Positions 23,880-34,053 of a stretch of 64,000 bases of DNA are shown here, one piece after another (the first letter of the stretch is position 1; each line of letters begins with the position of its first letter). Origin of the DNA: Lathyrus oleraceus (taxonomy: Eukaryota > Streptophyta > Magnoliopsida > Fabales > Fabaceae). Made by a program: the position numbers and the translations under genes. Under the pieces are notes generated by a model, which saw only the letters and a program-made list of their open reading frames with translations, was not told the origin of the DNA and ran no database searches. The stretch covers positions 134,036,354 to 134,100,353 of the forward strand of contig NC_066579.1 of assembly GCF_024323335.1 (NCBI RefSeq), in the 5' to 3' direction.

Positions 23880-24709
23880 CTTGAAGATGACCTTGAAAGG
23901 ACCAACTTTCTAAACTCTTCTTGTCTATTCCTTGTTTGTTTTGCTAGAATATTTTGATGTGTGTGTTCTTATGCTAGGGATTCCACCTTGATTCAAATTG
24001 AGGAACCATTACCATGAGATTCTAAGAGAGAGAGATCCAAGATACATTGAGGAGCTCTTCCAGAGTTCATCTGATTATTGATTGCTTGAGTTTATGCTTA
24101 TGTGATTGCTTATTCCAAAGGATGAGAGCTACTTGGATCATCAATATGATCTCAAGAGAGGAACTCCATTTGTGGTCTTGTTCTCTTTTCCCTCACCTCT
24201 TGTATGTTTAGGACTTTAGCCATTCTTCTTCTTCTCTCCACTCTAACCCAAGCCAAAACCTTTGTGCAAACATTTAACATTTGTTTTCAACATTAGAAAC
24301 CTAAGCCTTATGCTTTTTATTTTTAAACTTTCTTTTCATAACACTTACTTGGAATTGAATCTTTAAATCCACTTTGAACATATTTTGTGAATACTTTTCA
24401 ATTGGTAAATATAACCCATTCAAATCTCTTTTTGTGGTTTCAATGGCTTCTTCCTTAATCAAACTTCTCATAACCTTTAGCTATTAGGTTTGAGTTATAC
24501 TTGTGGTAGATGTAATACTCACCTATATCCTTAGTGATGGACAATGAGTCTTCCATGCTTATTATAGGGTTAACCCCTCACTAGTATGTTGAAGCTATCC
24601 TCACATGGTGGATTTGTGGTTTTAGGTTGAGTTTTCTCCCTTGGATAACAAAAGACCTTAAGGCTTTTGGACCAATCAATTCACCCACTCATTTTGAGAT
24701 TTTTACCCC

Positions 24710-24771
24710 GAACTACGAGGTTTTGATCCTAATCTTTTAAAGATGGTACGTAGGCAATGGGTTTATCCATC
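24710..24771 (+). other. Two-hairpin module in LTR A, second copy
   Basis: Outer pair CTACG (24713-24717) with CGTAG (24749-24753), the same inner stem as at 3619. Hairpin 2 ATGG/CCAT is kept although its loop changed to GTTTAT. Confidence 0.5.
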
Positions 24772-25117
24772 CAAACACAAAAATTGTAAATAATTTGTAT
24801 ATTCTCTTCTCATCTCTTCAATCATGTTTGCACAAATAAATTTTCACAAAATACTAACCTTACAAATGTGAAAAAGGGCTCCCTAGGAGTACCTAGGATG
24901 TGTTGGGTGCTTAAAACCTTCCCATTGCATAACCAACCCCCTTACCCAGATCTCTGACATTTTTACTAGTTTTTGATTCGATAAAACTTTTAGGTTTTTG
25001 TTCGCTTTCTAACCATTCCTTTGGATAAATAGAAGTGCGGTGGCGACTCGACTTGTATGGTTTACCTTGGATTTAGTCAATATCTCTAATGGTAACGAAT
25101 ACCCCGCTACAGAAAAG

Positions 25118-25135
25118 TGGCGACTCTGCTGGGGA
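25118..25135 (+). other. Second primer-binding site of family A
   Basis: TGGCGACTCTGCTGGGGA, identical to 4007-4024, right after the shared LTR. Confidence 0.8.
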
Positions 25136-25993
25136 GACATTTTCCTAGTGGGTTTTGCCTACTTTTCATATTTGTTGTATTGTTGTGTATATTAATTTGT
25201 GACATATTTTTAGTGCAATTTGGGATTACTGTATTGTATGTAATGATTGATTTGCTTGAATATTAATTCTTTGTGTGCTTGGTGATCTTTGTGAGATGAG
25301 TTCTATACCCGAACTCGAGTGCACTTAGGATAGGAGAATGGCATAGTCTTGTTGACTTGTGTGGAGTTATTCCTTAGTAAGTTGATTTGCAAGTCCATTC
25401 ACTTGGTGGAGGTCATGTTGGGATCAATAATGTCACACAAGTAGTTGTGGTTAGACATTACTCTTTCCAATATAGGCCTTAGAAGCCAAGGACCTTAGCT
25501 TACCAAGCCCATCTTGGCCTATTCTTAGGATGTACTTCGAAAGCGTTCAAGTGTAAGATTTGATACGATTGTTACGCGATACTACACTCATAAGAGTCTC
25601 TCTTGAGAATATTTTTGGAATACGAGTAGTCATTTATCCGATAATATCTGAAAGATGGGACGATGACTATGGGAACCTCTTGTAGAACATGTTTGGCAGG
25701 TTAAACCCTAGTACACTCCCTTTGGGTGGTTCTTAACCGAGACTCCATGCTCGTGACTTGCAACAAACCCTTGATTCGTGGTTGATCCATTCATGTATCC
25801 TTAATATCCACCAAAATGGGTGTTGATATTAAGGATAACATGATCCATCCCATGACCTTTGTTTGGTGTGCTTTGCTTGATCCTTGAGTGTGATTGTTGT
25901 ATTCATGCATTCATGCACCCATTTGCATCCATATCATCAAAATAATAAGAAATTTTCAAGGAACTTAAGAGGTCTATTTGCAAATTTTCAGAC
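25136..25993 (+). other. Untranslated leader, second A copy
   Basis: Colinear with 4025-4921, with a small deletion near 25800. No gene seen. Confidence 0.6.
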
Positions 25994-27430
25994 ATGGAAA
26001 GACAAAGAAGGAATACAAAGAAGTACAACTTCAGACAACCTGATTTGAAAGAACTAAGGAATTTGACATCCTATGTATTAGATCCTTTGGGTTTCAAGGC
26101 TCGTTTTGGGAAGCTTCTTCCTCTTCTGACTACTCAGGTGGATGAAGGATTGATGAGTGTATTGGAGCAATTTTATTATCCCTTGTACCATTGCTTCACA
26201 TTTCCGGATTTTCAGCTTTTGCCCACGCTTGAGGAGTATGCATATCTTGTGGGTATACCTATCCTAGACCAGTTGCCGTTCAGTGGCTTAGAAAGTGTCC
26301 CTACTTCTCGAGAGATAGCTGATATATTGCATATAGATGAATCTTTGGTTGGTGCTCATATGACTACCAAAGGTGGAATTCAAGGTCTCCCTTCTGAGTT
26401 CCTCATTGCTCAAGCTTCTGTGTATGGGAAGGCCATGAGTGAGGACGCCTTTGAAGCCATATTTGTACTTCTCATCTATGGGTTAGTGTTGTTCCCCAAC
26501 ATCGACAAGTATGTGGATGTGAACGCTATTAGGATTCTCTCCACTCTTAATCCCGTTCTGACCCTGTTGGGTGACACTTATTTCTCTTTGCATATGAGGA
26601 ATGCAAAGGGTGGTGGTGCCATTGTGTGTTGTTTTCCTCTGTTGTATAAGTGGTTTATTTCTCACTTACCGCAGACGGTCGCCTTCAAGGAGAACAAGGG
26701 ATGTCTACGGTGGTCCACGAGACTTATGTCTCTCACTAATGATGATATCTCTTGGTACAATCGCGTGTATGATTCCGTGCAGATTATCGACTCTTGTGGT
26801 GAATTCTCCAATGTACCTCTTCTTGGTACATGTGGTGGGATTAGCTACAACCCTGCTTTGGCACGTCGTCAGCTTGAGTTCCCCCTAAAGGATAAATCCA
26901 ATAACATTTTGTTAGAGGGAGTGTTCTTCTAGGAGGGTAAAGATCCCCAAGGCTTGAAAGGCAGGATGGTTCGCGCTTGGCGCAAGATTCATAGGAAAGG
27001 AAGGAAGGATCTAGGTCCAAAGAATTGTGTCACTTTGGAGCCTTATACTGCTTGGGTTGGAAGGAGAGCTTCTGAGTACCTCATGTCGTACGAGTATCCG
27101 AGACCTACACCTTCGGTTATGGCTGGGCCTTCAACCCTCCCTGACCAAGGAGTAAAGGAGTTGAGAGACGAAGATCGTTCACGTGCTTGGATCCGTGAAC
27201 GAGAAGAGTTGCTTCGGCAGATCAAGGAGAAGGATGCTTTGATTGAGTTTCTCGAGCATCAGGTTATTGATGATCCTAATGATGCATGGACTTCTCTACT
27301 TCCTCAGTCTTCTAGGTTCTGGAAGAGGAAGTACGATCGACTCGCCAAGGAGAAGGCAGATATGGAGGTTGCCTATGAGGAGGAGGTTAAGCGGCTTCGT
27401 GCATCTTATTTCCTGTGTCCCGAGCTTTAG
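25994..27430 (+). pseudogene. Ogre ORF1 protein, nearly complete (second A copy)
   Basis: The best preserved ORF1 in the window. It starts at ATG 25994 with the basic segment MERQRRNTKK. The same conserved blocks as in the first copy follow. The globular part runs to about residue 380, followed by a charged coiled-coil C terminus (REREELLRQIKEKDALIEFL near 27185). Breaks: TAG at 26930-26932 where the first copy has Gln (CAG), and a 1-base loss near 27410 that changes the last residues and ends the frame at 27430. Function unknown; the basic N terminus plus coiled coil would fit a nucleic-acid-binding, self-associating protein, which is inference. Confidence 0.82.
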
Positions 27431-27662
27431 ATGATTATTTCTAGGGATCCATAGGATGATTATTTTTCTTTTTTCTTGTATTTGGTTACCAATGCTGTAC
27501 TTTTTTGGTGTAAAAAAAAACTATATATATATTTTCCAGATATTATTGATGAGATTGTTTCCATATGTGATAAAAGCATAATATTTCCCAAAATTTGCAA
27601 GTAGAATTCTAAAGTTCCTTTGAAATAAAAAACAAATCATATGCATAAACATTGCATGCATC
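27431..27662 (+). other. ORF1-gag spacer, second A copy, up to junction
   Basis: Colinear with 11174-11450 but with a short AT array (27520-27530). It ends at the junction with element B. Confidence 0.6.
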
Positions 27663-27780
27663 TCTTTCCCCCGGGTTTTATCGATGTTTTCCCTTCCCTT
27701 TGGGGATAAATAAAGTTCGATGGCGACTCTGTTTTATGTTCGAGCGTGCGATACGTTCAGGTATATTTCCGCTAGCTTCA
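27663..27780 (+). repeat. 3' end of 5' LTR of Ogre B
   Basis: Ends GCTAGCTTCA two bases before the PBS and contains GATGGCGACTCTG, a decoy of the PBS, at 27719. The corresponding end of the 3' LTR is not in the window. Confidence 0.7.
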
Positions 27781-27782
27781 AC

Positions 27783-27799
27783 TGGCGACTCTGCTAGGA
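27783..27799 (+). other. Primer-binding site of element B
   Basis: TGGCGACTCTGCTAGGA, one mismatch (A for G) to the tRNA-Arg type site of element A. Confidence 0.75.
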
Positions 27800-28425
27800 A
27801 TACTTCGCTACTTGGAGTATTTCCTAGTCGCTAAAAGGAGTCGAGCCTAGTTTAGGTTGTTCCCTCGCTAGTCTTAGGTGCTTACCTTATAGCTTTACTC
27901 GCTTTTATTTATCGTATTTTATACTCACTTTATTATTATGGATATATATGTTGTGATGTTGTTGGAATGGGTTAGATTACATGAGAGGAAAGCTCTATAA
28001 CCGAGCTTAGTATACACATAGGTTAGACTCATGGATAGTAGTGTACATCAATACTAGATTCACTTGGAAGTACTTTTATCCTGTGAGTATTTACTATGGC
28101 ATGGTATTTCCATTTCGAGTCGATGACTCTAAGAGACCTTCTAGGGACCACCTTGGAGCATAGTCCATACCTGTTAGGGGGATATGGGTTTTTATTGCAG
28201 GAAACCATAGACTCTACCTACCCTGATACTCATGTTACGTTGAACCTTTGAACATGCAACATATGGCACTAACATATTGTTCAGAACTTGCCAGAGTTTT
28301 GAATCCATGTGACTTATATCATCTCATCATTACATAATCATTCATCATGACCAAATTTTTGCATATGCATGTATTTTCCAGGAATCCAAGAGTCCAGTTT
28401 GTCTACCAAGCATTTGAAGCGAAGT
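27800..28425 (+). other. Untranslated leader of element B
   Basis: No gene recognised. Shorter than the leader of A. Confidence 0.55.
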
Positions 28426-30006
28426 ATGAATCCCGAGAGAAAGAAAATCCACAATTACAAGTTTGTGGAACCTCAGTTGGCTGTATTGAGAGGACTTGGG
28501 GCACGTTTAGATCTGGGACACAAAGACGACTTCAAGGAAGCTTATGGTAACCTTTTAGGAATTCTGAACACCAAAGTCAACATCACCGTTGTGCACACTC
28601 TGGTGCAATTCTATGATCCACCACTGAGATGCTTTACTCTCCAAGATTACCAGTTGACACCTACTTTGGAAGAGTACTCACATATTCTGGGTATTAGGAT
28701 CAAGAACCAAGTGCCCTACATTCGCACTAAGGAACTTCATAAATATCAAGACCTTGCTGAAGCTTTACATGTGGGAAAGAAGGAAATAGAAATGAACCTG
28801 AAGCCAAAGGGTGGAATTCATGGCTTCACCTCTAAGTTTCTAGTGGATAAAGATATTGCCTTCGCTGAAGCTGGGAGTTGGACGACCTTCAATTCCCATC
28901 TAGCTTTACTTATCTATGGGATCATATTGCCAGCGAATCATGTCCTTAAAAGCCGAAGAGATTCCTTGGTATTCTCGAGTTTACGATGGTATCAAGCTTG
29001 TCCTCAACTGTGGGGATTTTTCTAATGTGCCTCTTCTTGGTAAAAAAGGAGGAATCAACTACAACCCGAGGTTAGCCTTACGACAGCTAGGATACCCTAT
29101 GGTGGACAAACCTGATCTCAAGAGTGTAGAAGGTTTTGTCTTATATGAAGGGGTCGAAGACCCAAGTTGATCAAGAAGATTGTCAAGGCTTGGGGAGCGA
29201 TTTGTCCTCAAGGAAGAATAAAGATGGGTAAGAAGAATTGCATCGCCAGGGAAGCTTACACCAGTTGGGTCAAAAGCAAAGTTAATGAGATTTTATTGTC
29301 GTTCCCGCCCAAACCGTCCATGAGCATCCAACCTCTTGAACCAGTGAACCATCTGAATTCTGAAGTCGATGAATTGAAGAAGGTTATCAACACCCTAGAG
29401 AAAGAGAATGTTGATCTCAAATATAGGCTTGGTAGGATCTCTTTGGAGAAAGAAACCTTGAAGTTCAATCTGAATCAGAAGAGAGACCGAGTTCGTCAAG
29501 CAGATGATGAGGTACAGACAAAGGTATTCAAAAGACTCAAAGTGGGTGACACTCTCAAAGGGACTTATGCCATCCTGACAACCAAAAAGAAGCAGTTAGC
29601 CGAAGCTCAATACCGAGCCAACAAAGCGGAACTTAAACACATGGAACAAACCAAGAAACTCCAAAGTCTGCTAGAAGCTTATAAGAAGAAGTTGAAGGAT
29701 GAGAAAAGCCGCACCAAATAGCTAGAAGTTACCCTTTGCCAAAATCAGTATGAGCTGAATCAGAGACTAGAAGAGATTTGAGAGTTAAAAGGGAAATCAC
29801 ATGAAAACCTGGAAGACACCAACACACAAGTGAACAAACATCCTAAAGACCTCTCCAACCGAGGGAAGACAGTTGTGAAAAACGTTATAGGAGAACCAGA
29901 TTGCAACTTACCACCTGAAGGGAGTGTGATATTGGGAAAGTGGGGCGCCTGCCTGTCCCTTAAATCTCAAACTTACTATAAAGAGTTGTTATCCAATTTC
30001 TTCTAG
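28426..30006 (+). pseudogene. Ogre ORF1 protein (element B)
   Basis: The start is ATG 28426, aligned with the A start by the shared pattern of a basic N terminus, then F-x-x-P-x-L-x-x-LR. Shared blocks are VQFYDPPLRCFT (near 28605), PTLEEYSHILGI (near 28663), GGIHGFTSKFL, WYSRVYDG (near 28970) and NVPLLGKKGGINYNP. About 80 residues present in A between LLIYG and WYSRVYD are missing at about 28935, with a change of frame. Stops follow at 29168-29170, 29719-29721 and 29779-29781. The long charged C terminus (29330-29780) is strongly coiled-coil-like, longer than in A. Confidence 0.78.
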
Positions 30007-30396
30007 TTGCTTGTAATTTACTAGGTTGAGGTCTAATAGGACCAATGTGATACTTTTGTAGCCCGAGGGGCATTTCCTTGTTGTACTTATATTCCGTTTT
30101 CTCAACATTGAATAAAAGAGTTTCTCGGTTATTGGCTTCATAAATTGCCTCTCCTTATGCTTTGCATTTGCTTATGTTAAAGAAACAAACTCGCGGATTC
30201 CTTGGAACTGTTTTTGTTTACAAATAAATGAAAATATAATAAATGCACATATCAAATCTTTTTGCATACATACATGCATCCACGCATTTATTTTCCAAAG
30301 GCCGCCAGAAAACAAAATGCTTACACTCTCCGTTTTTCCATAGCAACAACGACGACTCGTCATCAATACTACACACACTCCAACAAATCAAGGATC
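30007..30396 (+). other. Spacer between ORF1 and gag (element B)
   Basis: 3'-UTR-like: TTTTGTAGCCC near 30053 and GAATAAAAGAG near 30109. No gene. Confidence 0.45.
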
Positions 30397-32080
30397 ATGG
30401 CCAAATACAAAGCCGACAATGCTGTTGTTTGCGAGTCCCTTGCCGAGGTGCAAGGAGAAATGAACCTTTTCAGGGGGAACATGGAGACTATCCTTGAGAT
30501 TCTCTAGTATCAGAGGAACCCTACCTCTGCAAGTGCCAGTCAAGACTCGACTTTCCCTTTTGGTTATTCTGGAGCAACCTCCATGCCCATGCTGACATAC
30601 CCTACACTCCAGGACGTGCAGACAGAGGCACCTCAGGCCCTCAATGCTCAGGCTGGAATGCAATATCCTTAGCCAACTTATGTTGCTCAAACTATGCCTT
30701 CGAGTTTCTCTTACCCTCCTCAGATGTGGTTTCCCCCGAACATGCCTTCACCGATTGCTCTAGAAGCTTCGTGACCGGCCAGTCAGGTCGCTCCTCCTGC
30801 TGGTGATCTGGTCAAACCTGCGGATTACCAGCTCTTGGACGACAGAATAAGGGTCATCAAGGGCTTCTCCTCCTTCGGTATAAATGCTCGAGACCTCTGC
30901 TTGGTCCCGAACGTGGTATTACCTCAGAAATTCAAGGTGCCTGACCTTCCAAAGTACAAGGGCCTCAGCTGTCCCCGCAGTCACCTCACCATTAATAATG
31001 ATAACCTCTTGATCCATTTCTTCCAAGATATCCTGGTTGGGGCTTCCTTGGATTGGTACATGGGCCTAGAGCACTCAAAGATCCGGTCATGGAGGGATCT
31101 CTCTGAGGCATTCTTGAAACAATACAAGTACAACCTTGACATGGCTTCGAAAAGGCTTCAATTACAGAATCAATCTCAAATATCTAATGAAACCTTCAAG
31201 GAATATGCTCAACGTTGGCGTGAAATAGCGTCTAGGGTTTGGCTAACATTATCTGACAATGAATTAGTAGACATCTTCGTGGGTACACTGCAAGGGTTGT
31301 ATTTTGAGAAGATGATCGACAGTTTGTGTAATTTTTTTGCAGATATGGTAACCATTGAGGAACGTGTTGAGAGTGGGCTGAAATCAGGGAAAATCATAGA
31401 CACGACCACATAGCAGACAACCAATAAGAGACCGCATGGGGGCTTCGCTAAAAAGAAGGAGGGTGAAGAGAACGTTGTAGCAGCGAAGGCTCGCCCATGA
31501 TATTAATTTCCGATGTCCCCTATGTCGTATCACCCATATCCATACGTTGCCATAACTCAATACCAGCAACCTCCGTTCTAGTACCAACCACAGAAAGGCA
31601 ATCAACAATCAACACCCGTTCATAAAAATCTGAATCAACAATATAACCGTGATAACAAAGGACAGAACCGAGCTCAGAACAACAAAAATAGTTTTGGTAA
31701 CCGACCCCAAATTAGCAAGATTTCAGTGTCGTATTCTGAACTGGTACCTTATCTGATTCATGTGGGGGCTATCGTACCAAAAGAATTACCCGCGGCCACT
31801 CCTCCATTCTGTGCCAAGCACGATCCTAACTCTTTGTGTGCTTATCATGCTGGATTCAAATGGCATTCTACAGAAGATTGTTGGCACTCAAATACAAAAT
31901 CCATGATTTGATCAATCAAGACATCCTGACTTTCTCTGAAGAAAAACCTAATGTAAAGACAAATCCTTTGCTGAATCACAGTGGTGCAGTAATCAACGCC
32001 GTGATTGAAGAGGAAAATACTGAATCTATATTGAGGGTCGAAGAAGTGAAGACTCCGATGTCCGTTGTATTATAGAAGCT
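30397..32080 (+). pseudogene. gag: Ogre Gag (element B)
   Basis: The start is ATG 30397. Core blocks LVPNVVLPQKFKVPDLPKYK (near 30902), HFFQDILVGASLDWYMGLE (near 31015) and FKEYAQRWREIAS (near 31195) match Gag of A. A Gln/Asn/Tyr-rich region (31510-31700) precedes a zinc-knuckle remnant C-x-YH-x4-H-x4-C near 31837-31875. Stops at 30505, 30670, 30772, 31411 and 31498 and a frameshift near 31880 break it. Downstream, the frame that continues into protease opens. Confidence 0.82.
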
Positions 32081-33810
32081 TGAACAGTTTGGGTTTCTAG
32101 AAAGGGTACATGATGATTGCATAATATGCGAGTTTTATCTGGATAATTGCGACCAGCTCAGAGGTTGTGTGCAAGAACTGATGGACCAAGGGTTAATACA
32201 GTTCTCCAAGGCTCAAGCAACAGAAGAGGTGGCAGTAATTGAACCAATAACAATTGTGTACAAAAAAAAGAAAGTTGAATCTCCTCCCAAGAGGATTCAG
32301 CCGATTCATTTCGATGTTCCAACTCCGTTCGCGTATCAGAATACTAAGGTAGTGCCTTGGAATTATGAGACTACAACATATTTGGGAGGAAATGAAATTC
32401 ACATTCCTGACACAGAAAGCGTCAACATTTCTAGAACGGGAGGCATGACTCGAAATGGCTGTGTATTCGCTCCTAAATACACTCCCAGGGTGTCTCCAGC
32501 ACCCACAATTATCCCGCCTAAGGAAAAGGCCGTTCCTACTCCGACTCCGCAGGCAGGGGCAACTGTACCTGCAACTCCGACCGTGATGACTGCTCCGGTG
32601 TTGACGAAGGTTATTGATAACAAAGATGTCGAGTCTGAAACATCTAAGTGTAAAGGGCCGATGGTTGAGAAAGATCAAATTGAGGATCACAAGAAAAGTA
32701 TCACCTTTGAGGAAAGCCAAGAATTCCTCAAACTGATCAAGAAAAGTGACCTCAAGATTGTTGACCAGTTGAATGAAACTCCCTCCAAAATATCAATTTT
32801 GTCTTTGTTGTTGGGTTATGAGGCTCATCACAAAGCGTTGCTGAAAGTTCTAAATATCGCTCACGTGATGCAAGATATCACGGTCGATCAATTTGACGAC
32901 GTGGTTGCCAATATCAATGCTAGTAGGTATCTAGGATTTAATGAAGCAAAGCTACCTCCTGAAGGAAACGCCCACAACAAAGCATTACACATTTCGGTCA
33001 CATGTATTGACTCTTTCTTATCCCAAGTTCTCGTTGATACTGGATCTTCGCTTAATGTACTTCTAGAATCTACATTAAGCCAATTATAGATTAAGGGGCC
33101 CGAGATGAGGACAAGTGCATTGATCGTTAGAGCTTTCGACGGTTCCCGAAGGCAGGTAATTGGGGAGGTTGAGTTTCCTATCTATGTTAGACCCCACCAG
33201 CTCAGCATCATATCATGGATATCAACCCAGCTTATAGTTGTCTGTTGGGCAGACCACAGACTCACGTCGCTGGGGCAATCACTTCTACATTGCACTAGAG
33301 GCTGAAGTACTTGATAGATGACAAACTGGTGATAATGTCTCGGGAAGAAGATTTGTTGGTCAGTGAACTCTCGTCCTTCAGATATGTTGAAACAGATGAA
33401 GGAATCGTCGAGGTTCCGCTCCACTATTTAGAGTTTGAAGATGTTAGTTCCGCTACGGCCAACAACAACCAATCATCTGATACCATCCTATCCTCAGCAA
33501 AGAGTGCCAAGCAGACATTGGAGAAAGGCCCACTTCCTGGTTGGGGTAAGGTCGTCAATGTGGCAGAAAAGTGTGACAAATTCGGTATCGGTTATCACTC
33601 AGCAACACTCAAGGCGAGCCCAAAGAAAAAGCAATTCAACCTGGTCAAGTTCAGAAGCGCAGGCTATCAAAATTAGTATACTGTGGCAGTTATTAGAGAG
33701 TCTAGTGGTAGCAAGCCATGGGCACCCAACCTTGTTCGCAGATGTCCTCCAGAGTTCAAGATTCCCAATTGGACGACCATCGTGATTCCCATGGTGTACT
33801 CGGAAAAAAT
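32081..33810 (+). pseudogene. Ogre protease and pre-intron exon (element B)
   Basis: A Pro/Thr-rich linker (32480-32620) precedes the aspartic protease with VDTGSSLNVL (near 33034). A TAG follows at 33087-33089, and the frame shifts near 33195. Beyond the protease the frame runs, with one TAG at 33674-33676, to position 33810, where a GT-AG intron is predicted. The sequence between protease and intron (about 70 codons) is absent from element A. Confidence 0.75.
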
Positions 33811-34053
33811 GTAATGCATTTTGTTTTCTCCACCCCTCGTCCTCGCCTGAGACGAGAGGATAGCTTGTAAGGGTCCCCATGTTTAAAAGTATTATGTGAA
33901 TAAAAAAAAACTACCTTCTTGCATGCAAAACTCGTGTTCCCTTTTCTTTTAGTTATTTTCCTTTTTCACTAAAAACAACGAAATGGTAAAAGATTTCTTT
34001 TTGTTTTTCCACTTTTCCCAAAAAGCATACTAAAATAAGCTCATCATATGCAG
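33811..34053 (+). other. Predicted Ogre intron between protease and RT (element B)
   Basis: Donor GTAATG at 33811 and acceptor ATATGCAG ending at 34053; 243 bp, A/T-rich. A plausible branch site TACTAAA lies about 25 bp before the acceptor, at 34028-34034. Splicing here removes the TAA at 33812 and the other stops of this segment and joins the protease frame to the RT frame (phase 2). An intron at this place is a described Ogre property (family knowledge); the exact borders are my prediction. Confidence 0.6.

Larger units (their letters stand above)
1..25111 (+). mobile_element. Ogre-type (Ty3/gypsy, Tat lineage) LTR retrotransposon A
   Basis: The order seen is LTR, PBS, ORF1, gag, protease, RT, RNase H, integrase, long 3' UTR, PPT, LTR. 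That order, LTRs near 4.9 kb, a tRNA-Arg type PBS and an extra ORF upstream of gag are Ogre hallmarks (family knowledge). The 5' LTR begins before the window: window base 1 aligns with 21170, about 930 bp inside the 3' LTR. The two LTRs differ by about ten substitutions in the first 150 aligned bases and by several indels, so the insertion is not recent. A 4795-bp foreign solo LTR (6055-10849) interrupts ORF1. The coding part has at least eight in-frame stops, one frameshift and a truncated integrase, so the copy is non-autonomous. Confidence 0.9.
20238..25111 (+). repeat. LTR of Ogre A shared by two internal regions
   Basis: It begins TGTATGACCCC after the PPT and ends CGCTACA before a PBS; 4874 bp. 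It is the 3' LTR of the element to its left and at the same time the 5' LTR of a second internal region to its right. Sequence from 21170 matches 1-4000 throughout. Confidence 0.9.
25112..27662 (+). mobile_element. Truncated second internal region of Ogre A
   Basis: PBS, leader and ORF1 of the same family follow the shared LTR, colinear with 4001-11450 without the solo LTR. Similarity ends at about 27662 (shared GCATGCATC), where the end of a different LTR begins. Gag and everything after it are lost. Confidence 0.88.

Noticed and set aside
32193..32720. 175-codon minus-strand ORF over the protease linker of element B
   Set aside because: Shadow of the real plus-strand frame in low-complexity Pro/Thr codons.
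33867..34053. Alternative intron donor GTAAGG at 33867 in element B
   Set aside because: It would leave the TAA at 33812 and a TGA near 33850 in the first exon; the donor at 33811 restores a continuous frame.
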